This document shows positions 35,875 through 44,201 of a stretch of DNA of 64,000 nt, one piece after another. The notes under the pieces were generated by a model. It saw only the letters and a list, made by a program, of their open reading frames with translations. It was not told the origin of the DNA and searched no databases. This stretch comes from Candidatus Formimonas warabiya. GTDB lineage: Bacteria; Bacillota; Dehalobacteriia; Dehalobacteriales; Dehalobacteriaceae. The position numbers and the translations under genes were made by a program. Numbering within the stretch: the stretch's first letter is position 1; each line of letters starts with the position of its first letter. The stretch covers positions 62,001 to 126,000 of the forward strand of contig NZ_CP017634.1 in NCBI RefSeq assembly GCF_002777255.1, given 5' to 3'.

Positions 35875-38328
35875 ATGAAAGCCATTATTATGGCTGGTGG
35901 TGAGGGGTCGCGTTTGCGTCCTTTAACCTGCGACAGGCCGAAACCGATGGTGCCTGTGATGGACCGGCCGATAATGCAGCATATTGTAGAGTTGCTCTAT
36001 CGCCATAATTTTGCCCATGTGGGGGCAACATTAATGTATTTGCCCGAAGATATCAAAGATTTTTTTGGCGACGGGTCCGATTTCGGTATCAAAATGCAAT
36101 ATTTTGTGGAAGAAAGTCCTTTGGGTACGGCAGGAAGCGTAAAAAATGCCCAGGAGTTTTTGGATGATACTTTTTTGGTTATTAGCGGTGATGCCCTAAC
36201 CGATTTTGATCTTAGCGCCATCATGGACTTTCACAAAACGAAAAAAGCGGCTGTGACGATTGTGCTGACCAGAGTTCCTAACCCGCTGGAATATGGGGTG
36301 GTAATTACCGATGCCGATGGATGCATCAAGCAGTTCCTGGAGAAACCCAGTTGGGGTGAAGTGTTCAGTGATACGGTAAATACAGGCATCTACGTGATCG
36401 AGCCGGAAATCCTAAATTTTATTCCGCCGGCTACCAGCTTTGATTTCAGCAAAGATCTTTTCCCCCTGCTTTTGCGCCAAGGGTATCCTATTTTTGGCTG
36501 CGTCATGCCGGGATATTGGTGTGATATCGGCAATCTTTCCCAATACCAGCAAGCCCATTATGATATTTTGGCCGGCCGCACGGGCATTGTTCCCGGGGGG
36601 GCCCAGCTTGCTCCGGGGATCTGGGTGGGTAAAGGTGCGGAAATTCATGAGGAAGCGCGCCTGGAATCCCCTGCCTTTATCGGCCAGGATGTAAAAATCG
36701 GTAAGGATGCTTGTGTGGGAAGTTTTTCCGTCATTGGTGCCAATAGTATTTTAGACGAAGGAGTCTCTTTAAAAAGAAGCATTATCTGGAATAATGTTTA
36801 TTTGGGTAAAAAGGTTACCTTAAGAGGCGCTTCCGTGTGCAACCGGGTAAAAATTAAATCTCACGCCGCTGTTTACGAAGAAGCAGTGATCGGGGACGAC
36901 ACGGTTTTAGACAGCTATACCGCTGTCAAACCGGGGGTAAAAATCTGGCCCCATAAAACCGTGGGAAAAGGGACGATTTTAAAGGAAAGTCTAATCTGGG
37001 CGGAAAATGTCAAAAAGAATTTGTTTGGCGCAAACGGCGTATCGGGAACCATCAATGTGGACATCACCCCGGAAGTTGCCGTACGCTTGGGAGCAGCCTT
37101 CGGATCCTGCAGTAAAAAAGAAGGTCAGGTAACGGTGACAGCCGACGGGTATCCTTGTGCCCAAATGATCAAGAATGCCCTTGCCGTGGGACTTTTATCA
37201 ACAGGATGTCATGTTCTTGATTTGGGAAAAACCGTGACACCGGTCAGTCGATATGGGGTAAGAACATTGGGCGTGCACGGGGGAATGCACGTGAGCACGA
37301 TGGACCATGGGGAAAAAGTTTGCATTACTTTTTTTGACCGGAAAGGAGCAAATATTTCTAAATCCGAGGAACGAAAAATTGAGAATGCTTTTTTCCGGGA
37401 AGATTTTCGCCGGGTCACAGGAACTCAGGTGCCCAATTTAAATATCTATCCGGATATTGTCAGTGCCTATTATGAAGACCTGATCAAGTCGGTGGATGTT
37501 GATCAATTAAAGAGTTTCCGGCTGCGCATTTTTGTTGATTATGATCCGGTCAATTTTGGGGCATACTTGCCTGGTATGTTGGAAAAATTAGGCTGTGAAG
37601 TGATCCTGTCGGAACGGATCCAAAATGAGACCCTGTTAAAATACGATGGAAAATGGCAGCGGGATCAGGTCCTTCATCTGAAATGTGACTTGGGTGTGGT
37701 GATCAGCTCCGACGGAGAATATCTGGTTTTGATCGACAGCAATGGGACCATTATTCAGGAAGATCTTTTTACTGCTCTGGTATCCCTGATTCTGCTCAAG
37801 ACCAATACTCCCTGTACAGTGGTGATACCTGTTACCGCTTCCCAGGTGATTGAGCAAATGGCCCGTCAATACCAAGGTACCGTCATCCGTACCAAAACGG
37901 CCCGACAGTTTTTTATGGAAAAAGTATTGTCTGAACAGATGAGCAATAGCCAGACTGGTTATCAGCAGTTTTCCATGCAATTTGATGCCATTCATGCCTT
38001 TGTCAATATTCTGGAATATTTAGCCAAAGAAAAAACCACCTTATCTGTTTTGATCGGTGCCGTTCCCGAATTTTATGTCTCCCGCCGGGAAATTGAATGC
38101 CCCTGGGATGCCAAAGGAACCGTGATGCGCCGGCTCATTGAAGAGCATGAAAGAGAGACGGAATTGTTGGACGGCGTCAAAGTACGGCATGAAAACGGCT
38201 GGGCTTTAGTTCTTCCGGATTCGGATGAACCTGTGTGCCGTATTTTCAGTGAAGGTACCAGTATGGAGGTTGCGGAAGAATTGACGGCCATGTATGCAGA
38301 TAAAGTGAATAATTACCGAAAAGAGTAA
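35875..38328 (+). CDS. sugar-phosphate nucleotidyltransferase fused to a degenerate phosphomannomutase-like domain
   Basis: The 817-aa fusion has three parts. Residues 1-235 are a nucleotidyltransferase with [10 protein letters not shown] and [10 protein letters not shown] motifs, making NDP-sugars such as GDP-mannose or a glucose equivalent. Residues 250-370 hold left-handed beta-helix hexapeptides. Residues 385-817 are a phosphohexomutase-like domain. In that last domain the TASHNP active-site serine aligns with Met476 ([10 protein letters not shown]), and the DGDAD metal loop is SSDGE at 611-615, so mutase activity is unlikely. Start follows AGGAGGAGATGCT. Probably co-transcribed with the GT4 gene. 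Confidence 0.88.
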   Translation: MKAIIMAGGEGSRLRPLTCDRPKPMVPVMDRPIMQHIVELLYRHNFAHVGATLMYLPEDIKDFFGDGSDFGIKMQYFVEESPLGTAGSVKNAQEFLDDTFLVISGDALTDFDLSAIMDFHKTKKAAVTIVLTRVPNPLEYGVVITDADGCIKQFLEKPSWGEVFSDTVNTGIYVIEPEILNFIPPATSFDFSKDLFPLLLRQGYPIFGCVMPGYWCDIGNLSQYQQAHYDILAGRTGIVPGGAQLAPGIWVGKGAEIHEEARLESPAFIGQDVKIGKDACVGSFSVIGANSILDEGVSLKRSIIWNNVYLGKKVTLRGASVCNRVKIKSHAAVYEEAVIGDDTVLDSYTAVKPGVKIWPHKTVGKGTILKESLIWAENVKKNLFGANGVSGTINVDITPEVAVRLGAAFGSCSKKEGQVTVTADGYPCAQMIKNALAVGLLSTGCHVLDLGKTVTPVSRYGVRTLGVHGGMHVSTMDHGEKVCITFFDRKGANISKSEERKIENAFFREDFRRVTGTQVPNLNIYPDIVSAYYEDLIKSVDVDQLKSFRLRIFVDYDPVNFGAYLPGMLEKLGCEVILSERIQNETLLKYDGKWQRDQVLHLKCDLGVVISSDGEYLVLIDSNGTIIQEDLFTALVSLILLKTNTPCTVVIPVTASQVIEQMARQYQGTVIRTKTARQFFMEKVLSEQMSNSQTGYQQFSMQFDAIHAFVNILEYLAKEKTTLSVLIGAVPEFYVSRREIECPWDAKGTVMRRLIEEHERETELLDGVKVRHENGWALVLPDSDEPVCRIFSEGTSMEVAEELTAMYADKVNNYRKE

Positions 38329-38360
38329 CTTAAAAAAAGCGCGTACCATTTACTAAAACT

Positions 38361-38408
38361 CCCCTGATGCTATTATTGATCCCCCCAATAGTGAAAGGGG
38401 TTTTTTTT
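38361..38408 (+). terminator. rho-independent terminator after the nucleotidyltransferase
   Basis: CCCC / GGGG and CTATT / AATAG nested stem, followed by eight T. Confidence 0.8.
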
Positions 38409-38482
38409 GTTGCCGTCTCAAAATTTTTTTCACATTTTGTACTTACGGACAAAATGGACGGGTATTTTCATATCAAAAAAAG

Positions 38483-38514
38483 TCCGGACATATGGAAAAT
38501 TCCGAATATATGGA
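38483..38514 (+). promoter_or_regulatory. two tandem 14-bp inverted repeats, proposed activator sites
   Basis: TCCGGACATATGGA (38483-38496) and TCCGAATATATGGA (38501-38514), consensus TCCG-N6-YGGA, 18 bp start to start. The second site is identical to 54123-54136, where the same pair and spacing recur ahead of the transporter operon. This is likely an upstream activating sequence for the sigma54 activator encoded at 62062. Confidence 0.7.
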
Positions 38515-38600
38515 TTTATGTTTTTAAAACTTTTTAAGCATAGATACTATTCCGCCCATAATAGCTGAATAAACAGTTGGCGAGTTGGTGGTTATTGTTA

Positions 38601-38614
38601 TGGCATGAAATTGC
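38601..38614 (+). promoter_or_regulatory. sigma54-like promoter ahead of the DapA-like gene
   Basis: TGGCATGAAATTGC matches the -24/-12 consensus, but GG and GC are nine bases apart instead of ten. It lies 87 bp after the enhancer pair, nearly the same distance as at the transporter promoter (88 bp), which supports it despite the spacer defect. Confidence 0.5.
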
Positions 38615-38782
38615 AAATAACAGAAGTATAAAATTTGGAGGTGATCGTATGGAGGGGTAAATAATCTTTCCTTAATATGTGTAATATGAAACGGATATGA
38701 TCGGATTTAAGTGCAAAACACAGGGTGGATTGCTAGAAGGATTTTATGTTTGCAGTTTATTATTTTACGAGGAGGAATTGAG

Positions 38783-39688
38783 ATGACGACATCTGCGCAA
38801 TTAAGAGAACAAATGAAGGGTGTACAAAGTATCGTAATTACACCGTTTAAAGAAGATTTTTCTTTAGATATTGAAGGCTTAAAGCAGAACCTGGAGAGAA
38901 TGATTAACTTTGGTTCCAATGGGATGGTTATAGGGGGCAGTTTAGGAGAATTTTCTTCTATGACCATGGAAGAAAGAAAGCTTATCTTCAAAATTGCCGT
39001 CGATACGGTGAAAAGTAGAATCCCTGTTGTGTGCAATGTTTCAGATAGCTATATTGAAAGAACAATTCAGTTGGCAAAATATGCCAAGGAAATTGGCGCC
39101 GATGGTGTCATGTGTACACCACCTTACTATCAGAAAGTAAGTGAAGAGGGAATGTACCAGTTCTATAAAGCCTTAAATGATGCCGTTGATATTGGTATTA
39201 TGGCCTATAATACCAGCCGCTCCGGAAACCATATGACCCCAAAATTTATTGCCAGAATTGCAGAAATTCCTAACGTAGTTGCCTGCAAACAAGGTACCCG
39301 TGATATTGAAGAATTGGAAGAAACCGTATACCTGGCTGGTGACAAAATTACACTCATTTGCGGGAGTGAAGTAATGGCAGTCCCTTGCTTGGCCATGGGA
39401 TATAAAGGCACTACTTCTACGAGCTCTTCCTTCATGACCGAGATGATCGTTGCCATGTACAAAGCAACTCAGGAAGGTGACTACAAAAAAGCAGCGGATA
39501 TCTATTTTAATGGCTGGGGCGAATATCGCCGTTTTTTAAAGAAAGGCGGTATGCCTGCTACTGCAAAAGCAGCTATGAATATTCTGGGAATTCCTGCCGG
39601 CCCCACTCGTTTACCCTTTCTTGAACTCAGTGATGATCTGAAAAAAGAGCTTAAAGGTATTTTAGAAAGAATGGGATTGTTAAAGTAA
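38783..39688 (+). CDS. dihydrodipicolinate synthase (DapA) family lyase/aldolase
   Basis: The 301-aa class I lyase is of the DapA/N-acetylneuraminate lyase family, which acts on 2-oxo acids through a Schiff base. The lysine is in VVACKQGTRD, the tyrosine in IMAYNTSRSG, and the substrate carboxylate loop reads GGSLGEFSSMT, which differs from the GTTGE of lysine biosynthesis. It is therefore probably a catabolic aldolase or dehydratase and not DapA proper; the substrate is unknown. The ATG at 38783 follows ACGAGGAGGAATTGAG. It is preceded by enhancer-like repeats and a sigma54-like promoter and sits at the head of the organic-acid island. Confidence 0.85.
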   Translation: MTTSAQLREQMKGVQSIVITPFKEDFSLDIEGLKQNLERMINFGSNGMVIGGSLGEFSSMTMEERKLIFKIAVDTVKSRIPVVCNVSDSYIERTIQLAKYAKEIGADGVMCTPPYYQKVSEEGMYQFYKALNDAVDIGIMAYNTSRSGNHMTPKFIARIAEIPNVVACKQGTRDIEELEETVYLAGDKITLICGSEVMAVPCLAMGYKGTTSTSSSFMTEMIVAMYKATQEGDYKKAADIYFNGWGEYRRFLKKGGMPATAKAAMNILGIPAGPTRLPFLELSDDLKKELKGILERMGLLK

Positions 39689-39737
39689 TACAGGCATAGT
39701 TCTGTCTGCAAAAGTCTTAACTGATTCAAACTAAAAT

Positions 39738-39777
39738 AACTAAAGGCTGTAATGTTTCGTCGTTACAGTCTTTAGTT
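39738..39777. terminator. long stem-loop after the DapA-like gene
   Basis: A 15-bp stem with one G-T pair and a ten-base loop. The T-run is weak because the 3' arm itself is T-rich (CTTTAGTT). A similar hairpin follows the transporter operon at 60680-60719. Confidence 0.55.
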
Positions 39778-39861
39778 GAATTAATGGTTAAAAGTCATAA
39801 TCATATAAATATTTTATGAAGAAAAAGGAGGAAAATCAAAAACTTAGAAGAAATAGAGATA

Positions 39862-39878
39862 ATGTGATAATATCACAT
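39862..39878. promoter_or_regulatory. 17-bp perfect palindrome, candidate operator
   Basis: ATGTGATA-A-TATCACAT lies 137 bases before the lyase large-subunit gene. It resembles the general layout of CRP/FNR- or GntR-type operators (TGTGA...TCACA), but the spacer is five bases, not six. A GntR regulator gene ends this operon region, which makes it one candidate binder. Confidence 0.45.
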
Positions 39879-40015
39879 GATGATATTGATTCTTGCTTAG
39901 GTGATCATGCACCAGCCCCAAACGTACTATATTTTTCATAAGTAAAAAAAGAGCGTCTAAAAAACTAAAACTTTTTGATCCAAAAATATTCTAAATATTT
40001 AAGAAGGTGTTTTGC

Positions 40016-41179
40016 ATGAAAAAACAAAGCGGGACATTTTGGGGTTATCCCAGAAAAGACGGGGAGGTTGGCATTAGAAATCATGTGGCAATAATTGCGG
40101 CAATGGATAATTCAAATCCCATTGTAAGGAGAATCGCGCAACAGGTAAATGGTGCAGTAGCAGTATGTTGTAGCTATGGACGCGGACAGGTTGGTGAAGA
40201 TTATGAACAGCACGTAAGAATAATGTCTGGATTAGGCAGTCATCCCAATGTCCATTCAGCTGTTGTGGTAAGTCTGGAGCCCAAAACTGCCTGGCACATT
40301 GCGGAACGGATAGAAAAAACCGGTCGGCCCGTAGAAGTAATTGCCTTGGAAGACGAAGGAACGATCATGGCTACTTATAAGGGCGTTCGGGCAGCAGGAA
40401 AATTAATTGCGATGGCGACGGAGGAGTCTAAAGTAGAATACCCGCTTTCTGAGTTGGTAATTGGTCTGGAATGTGGGGGATCCGATAGTAGTTCCGGAAT
40501 TATAGCTAACCCAGTGATCGGTTTACTATCCGACCAATATATAGATATTGGTGCTACGGTTATACTCTCCGAGACTGTAGAATGGATGGGAGCGGAACAC
40601 TTATTAGCAAAAAGAGCCGTTACGGCCGAATTAGGAAGAAAAATAATTGATGCCGTAAAATGGTATGAGGATTATGCGTTGTCTGTTGGCATTGATATCC
40701 TGGGCACCAACCCTGCCCCGGATAATATTGCAGGGGGCTTAACGACAATAGAAGAAAAGGCTCTTGGCGCAATTAAAAAAGGAGGTAGCAAAGAAATAAA
40801 GGAATTGGTTCAATGCGGGTATAAACCTTCCAAGAAAGGGCTTATACTGATGGACGCGCCCCCTCCCGGTGTGGAAAATACCACAGCTATCGTTGCAGGA
40901 GGTGCCCATATCGTTCTTTTTGCAACGGGAAGGGGCAATCCCATTGGCAATCCCGTTGTGCCGACGGTTAAGATCACCGCGAATCCATTTACGATGGAAA
41001 AACTTCCGGACAATATTGATGTAGATCTTAGTCCTGCCTTGACAGGGATAGAAACTCTGGAAGAAGCTGCTGCGAGACTCAATTTAGAGGTAGGAAAGTT
41101 TATTAATGGTAAATTCTCAAAGACTGAAATTTTCGGAGATCTTGAAGTATCCGTAACCCGAATCGGATTTAGCGTTTAA
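40016..41179 (+). CDS. UxaA/SuyB-like lyase large subunit (altronate dehydratase or sulfolactate sulfo-lyase family)
   Basis: The 387-aa protein is of the UxaA C-terminal (GarD/altronate dehydratase) superfamily. It has YPRKDGEVGIRNHVAII at the N-terminus, LECGGSDSSSGIIANP in the middle and a C-terminal GNPIGNPVVPTVKI...NPFT. The segment CSYGRGQVGEDYEQH replaces the HxxGCG type loop seen in sugar-acid dehydratases. From memory it is closer to SuyB, the large subunit of sulfolactate sulfo-lyase, which splits sulfolactate to pyruvate and sulfite. The small SAF subunit is encoded two genes later. ATG 40016 follows AAGAAGGTGTTTTGC. Substrate not proven; an aldarate is the alternative. Confidence 0.75.
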   Translation: MKKQSGTFWGYPRKDGEVGIRNHVAIIAAMDNSNPIVRRIAQQVNGAVAVCCSYGRGQVGEDYEQHVRIMSGLGSHPNVHSAVVVSLEPKTAWHIAERIEKTGRPVEVIALEDEGTIMATYKGVRAAGKLIAMATEESKVEYPLSELVIGLECGGSDSSSGIIANPVIGLLSDQYIDIGATVILSETVEWMGAEHLLAKRAVTAELGRKIIDAVKWYEDYALSVGIDILGTNPAPDNIAGGLTTIEEKALGAIKKGGSKEIKELVQCGYKPSKKGLILMDAPPPGVENTTAIVAGGAHIVLFATGRGNPIGNPVVPTVKITANPFTMEKLPDNIDVDLSPALTGIETLEEAAARLNLEVGKFINGKFSKTEIFGDLEVSVTRIGFSV

Positions 41180-41192
41180 GGAGATGGAAAAA

Positions 41193-42482
41193 ATGCACAT
41201 AGAAATTCCATATGGTAAAGGTAAAATACCCGTTGAAATTCCCGAAAGGAATCTTATGCTTATTGCGACACCGGCAGGGAAATCTTCCCATGTGATCAAT
41301 GAAGATGAAGAAATACGGAAAGCTTTATCTAATCCAATAGGAACGGATACGTTAAAGAATCTCGCTGCAAAACTCAGCCCGGAGGATAAGGTGGTAATCT
41401 TAACAAGTGATTATACAAGGCCTACTCCTTCAGAAAGGATTATTCCTTATCTTTTAACTGAAATGAAGGAGGGGGGGGTTAGTTCTAAGCAAGTCACCGT
41501 AGTTTTTGCTTCAGGGCTGCATCGACCTATGACAAAAGAGGAGATGGATAAAGCACTGGGAGGACTAAGGAACGAAGTAAACGCGATATCTCATGATGCC
41601 TATCAACATGAATGTGTTCCCATAGGGATATCGAAAAATAATACTCCGATAGAGATAAACCGGGTCGTATTTGAAGCAAAATTAAAAATTTCCATAAGTA
41701 CCATAGAGCCTCACCATGCAGCCGGTTGGTCGGGCGGGGGGAAAAATGTGATGCCTGGGATTTCAAGTAGCAAATCAATTTATGCGCACCATAAACAAAT
41801 GCTTAGCCCGGGTGTTGCCATAGCAGTATTTGACGGGAATCCCTTTCGCGAAGATATTGAGGATATTGCATGTAAAGCGGGAATTGATTTTATCTGTAAT
41901 GTGATTCTCACAGAAGATAAAAAGATTTCTCAGGCGTTTTGCGGTCACGTGGTAAAAGCGCATCGTGCAGGAGCAAAGGTTTGCGAGAAATGCTTATCAA
42001 TAGAGGTGCCGGAATTGCCGGACATCGTGATCGCTACGCCCGGGGGTGCGCCCAGGGATAATAACCTTTGGCAGACAGAGGGTAAAACCTTAACAAGAAT
42101 TAAAGACATAATACGGCCAGGGGGTATCATCATACTGGTTTCCGAGTGTTCAGAGGGAGTCGGCCAAAAGGAGTTTCAAAAGGATATCGAGACCCAACTA
42201 TCGACAGGTGATTTACAAAAAGTCATTGATACAATTGCGGAAATGCCTTTTACTGTACAGACAAATAAAACAGCGAGAATAGCTAAATTACTGCAAAACC
42301 AAGAGATATATTTTGTGACTTCGGAAACGATGCAGAAAGTTTTTACAAATCCGCCTTTTCGCATGTTTTCTTCTTTGCAGGAAGCTTTCGATGCGGCAGT
42401 TAAAAGTATGGGAGAAACGGCCAAGGTATTGGTAGTGCCTGAGGCGCCTGGCATTGTTTTGAAGCTGCCCAGTTTAAAATAA
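41193..42482 (+). CDS. LarA family nickel-dependent 2-hydroxyacid racemase
   Basis: The 429-aa LarA homologue carries a nickel-pincer cofactor on a lysine and racemises or epimerises 2-hydroxy acids by hydride transfer. All key residues align with lactate racemase: His110 (GLHRPMT), His174/175 and Lys184 (PHHAAGWSGGGKN), His199/200 (YAHHK). TRPTPS near residue 75 is also typical. The ATG at 41193 is chosen because AAGGAG lies nine bases upstream; an ATG at 41184 would abut that site. Lying between the two lyase subunits, it probably supplies the enantiomer that the lyase uses. The larB/C/E cofactor genes are not in the window. Confidence 0.85.
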   Translation: MHIEIPYGKGKIPVEIPERNLMLIATPAGKSSHVINEDEEIRKALSNPIGTDTLKNLAAKLSPEDKVVILTSDYTRPTPSERIIPYLLTEMKEGGVSSKQVTVVFASGLHRPMTKEEMDKALGGLRNEVNAISHDAYQHECVPIGISKNNTPIEINRVVFEAKLKISISTIEPHHAAGWSGGGKNVMPGISSSKSIYAHHKQMLSPGVAIAVFDGNPFREDIEDIACKAGIDFICNVILTEDKKISQAFCGHVVKAHRAGAKVCEKCLSIEVPELPDIVIATPGGAPRDNNLWQTEGKTLTRIKDIIRPGGIIILVSECSEGVGQKEFQKDIETQLSTGDLQKVIDTIAEMPFTVQTNKTARIAKLLQNQEIYFVTSETMQKVFTNPPFRMFSSLQEAFDAAVKSMGETAKVLVVPEAPGIVLKLPSLK

Positions 42483-42502
42483 TGTTAAAGGGGAGTGAGT
42501 TT

Positions 42503-42793
42503 ATGATGGATAGCATGAAAAGGTTAGTCTCGTTATCTGCAGAAGACAATGCCGCTACGGCACTTTCTGATATTTCCCCGGGAGACGAATGCTGCCTGGA
42601 AGTTGCAGGTAATAAATATAAATTTAATGCCGAAGAAGGGATACCCTTTGGTCATAAAGTAGCATTAATTGATTTTCAACCGGGGGATCAAGTAATAAAG
42701 TATGGCGAAATAATTGGCAGAGCTACTAAAACAATAAAAAAAGGCAGTCATCTTCATATTCATAATGTCGTAAGCGACCGTGTCGTTAAATAA
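42503..42793 (+). CDS. UxaA/SuyA-like small SAF-domain subunit
   Basis: The 96-aa protein has the SAF domain of the UxaA N-terminal/SuyA family: AEEGIPFGHKVALIDFQPGDQVIKYGEIIGRAT, ending HLHIHNV, the conserved histidine pair. In classical UxaA this domain is fused to the large part; here it is separate, as in SuyAB. The ATG at 42503 follows AAGGGGAGTGAGTTT; an ATG at 42482 overlapping the racemase stop is possible but has no ribosome site of its own. Confidence 0.8.
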   Translation: MMDSMKRLVSLSAEDNAATALSDISPGDECCLEVAGNKYKFNAEEGIPFGHKVALIDFQPGDQVIKYGEIIGRATKTIKKGSHLHIHNVVSDRVVK

Positions 42794-42867
42794 GGAAAAC
42801 AAATTGAACCTTTTAATTGGTGGGGTTTTCTTTCAACATAAAGAAGAAGATAGAGGAGTGAGTGATA

Positions 42868-43059
42868 ATGAGTTATGCAGTTAAGATTAATGCAGATTGG
42901 TGTAAAATATGTAAAGTTTGCATTGATTTTTGTCCCAAGAATGTCCTTTATATCTCGGCAGAAAACCAGGTTGCCGTTAAAGATAGGGAAAGTTGTACGG
43001 GATGCATGATGTGTGAGTACAGATGTCCGGATTATGCGATCAGAGTGGAGGCGAACTAA
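42868..43059 (+). CDS. korD: 2-oxoacid:ferredoxin oxidoreductase, delta (ferredoxin) subunit
   Basis: The 63-aa protein carries two 4Fe-4S clusters, with CKICKVCIDFCP and CTGCMMCEYRCP. It passes electrons from the thiamine enzyme encoded next to it. ATG 42868 follows AGAGGAGTGAGTGATA. It ends two bases before korA, in a korDABC order common in archaea and anaerobic Bacillota. Confidence 0.9.
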   Translation: MSYAVKINADWCKICKVCIDFCPKNVLYISAENQVAVKDRESCTGCMMCEYRCPDYAIRVEAN

Positions 43060-43061
43060 AG

Positions 43062-44201
43062 GTGAGTAAGAAGCAGCTAAAAATGATGCAGGGAAATGAA
43101 GCCTGTGCAGAGGCAGCAATAGCTGTGGGTGCCCGGTTTTTTGCCGGTTATCCCATCACACCGGCTACGGAAATAGCGGAAACATTAGCAAAATTACTGC
43201 CCCAAAACGGGGGTTCATTTATTCAAATGGAAGATGAGATCGCCAGCATGGCTGCGGTAATAGGTGCTTCAATTGGCGGGGTAAAAAGCATGACTGCCAC
43301 AAGTGGCCCGGGATTTACCCTCAAACAGGAGAATATTGGTTACGCTGCGATGGTGGAAATTCCATGTGTCGTTGTTAATGTGCAAAGAGGAGGCCCCAGT
43401 ACGGGTTTGCCTACCCTGCCGGCGCAGATGGATGTGATGCAGGCCAGATGGGGGACCCATGGTGATCACCCCATTGTGGTTCTTACCCCTTCTACAGTAT
43501 ATGAGTTTTACAATCTTACGATCAAGGCATTTAACTTTTCTGAGATACTGAGAACACCGGTGCTTATCCTTTCTGATGCGGTGGTAGCCCACTTAAGGGA
43601 AAAAGTAGAACTACCCGACCCGGCCGATATTGAGATCATTAATAGAAAAAAAACGACAGCTCAACCTGATGTGTTTTTGCCCTTCAGAGCCGACGCCGAT
43701 GGTGTCCCGCCATTTGCCGATTATGGGACAGGTTACAGATACCATATGACCAGCAATAATCATGATGAATCTGGAGCACCGGCAACGAATAACCACAAAG
43801 TAGCGGAAACACTGTTACGCAGATTGCATGATAAGGTAGAGAAAAGACGGGCGGAAATTATCATAACGGAAGAAATCATGATGGATGACGCGGAAATTGC
43901 TATCTTTGCTTACGGGTGTACCGCTCGGTCCGCTTATAGTGCCGTGGAAATTGCCCGGGAAAGCGGTATTAAATTAGGGCTTATGAAAACCCAAACATTA
44001 TGGCCTTTTCCCAGGGAAATCATAGAGAAGTTTGCCAGCAAGGTTAAAGCCATCATCGTACCAGAAATGAATATGGGACAAATAGTGGGTGAAGTGGAAA
44101 AGGCTGCCTGTAAAGAAACCAGGATAATACCTTTAAATAAATTTGATGGAAGAATGATCACGCCGAATGAAATTATAAGTATTGTCAAAGAGGTGATATA
44201 A
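43062..44201 (+). CDS. korA: 2-oxoacid:ferredoxin oxidoreductase, alpha subunit
   Basis: The 379-aa alpha subunit has MQGNEACAEAAI, AGYPITPATEIAE, QMEDEIASMAAVIGAS, SGPGFTL and RGGPSTGLPT, all characteristic of the 2-oxoglutarate/branched-chain type KorA. Together with beta and gamma it oxidises a 2-oxoacid to acyl-CoA, reducing ferredoxin. The GTG at 43062, with GGAGG ten bases upstream, is the start; a longer frame overlaps the ferredoxin gene. The PITPATEI segment favours 2-oxoglutarate over pyruvate, but the substrate cannot be fixed. Confidence 0.9.
   Translation: MSKKQLKMMQGNEACAEAAIAVGARFFAGYPITPATEIAETLAKLLPQNGGSFIQMEDEIASMAAVIGASIGGVKSMTATSGPGFTLKQENIGYAAMVEIPCVVVNVQRGGPSTGLPTLPAQMDVMQARWGTHGDHPIVVLTPSTVYEFYNLTIKAFNFSEILRTPVLILSDAVVAHLREKVELPDPADIEIINRKKTTAQPDVFLPFRADADGVPPFADYGTGYRYHMTSNNHDESGAPATNNHKVAETLLRRLHDKVEKRRAEIIITEEIMMDDAEIAIFAYGCTARSAYSAVEIARESGIKLGLMKTQTLWPFPREIIEKFASKVKAIIVPEMNMGQIVGEVEKAACKETRIIPLNKFDGRMITPNEIISIVKEVI

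Larger units (their letters stand above)
38329..38782 (+). other. 454-bp intergenic control region ahead of the DapA-like gene
   Basis: It contains the terminator at 38361-38408, a pair of enhancer-like inverted repeats at 38483-38514, a -24/-12-like element at 38601-38614 and a leader of about 157 nt. The leader holds a strong ribosome site followed by a three-codon frame (ATG GAG GGG TAA at 38650). No other gene is seen. Confidence 0.6.
39689..40015 (+). other. 327-bp intergenic region ahead of the lyase operon
   Basis: It holds a stem-loop with arms AACTAAAGGCTGTAA / TTACAGTCTTTAGTT (39738-39752 with 39763-39777), probably a terminator. A 17-bp palindrome lies at 39862-39878. A 41-codon frame at 39816-39941 has no clear ribosome site and is not accepted as a gene. 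Confidence 0.5.

Noticed and set aside
38650..38661. Strong ribosome site followed by ATG GAG GGG TAA
   Set aside because: A three-codon frame is too short to call a leader peptide without expression data; mentioned in the leader description only.
38711..38782. N-terminal extension of the DapA-like protein
   Set aside because: The ATG at 38783 has an ideal AGGAGG site and gives the normal family start; the extension is absent from the family pattern.
39816..39941. 41-codon frame starting MKKKEENQKLRRN
   Set aside because: No Shine-Dalgarno before the ATG, contains the 17-bp palindrome, and no recognisable protein; kept as part of the intergenic region.
43023..43061. Longer N-terminus for the korA product
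   Set aside because: It overlaps the ferredoxin gene, starts without a ribosome site and adds residues not expected in the family; GTG 43062 fits.
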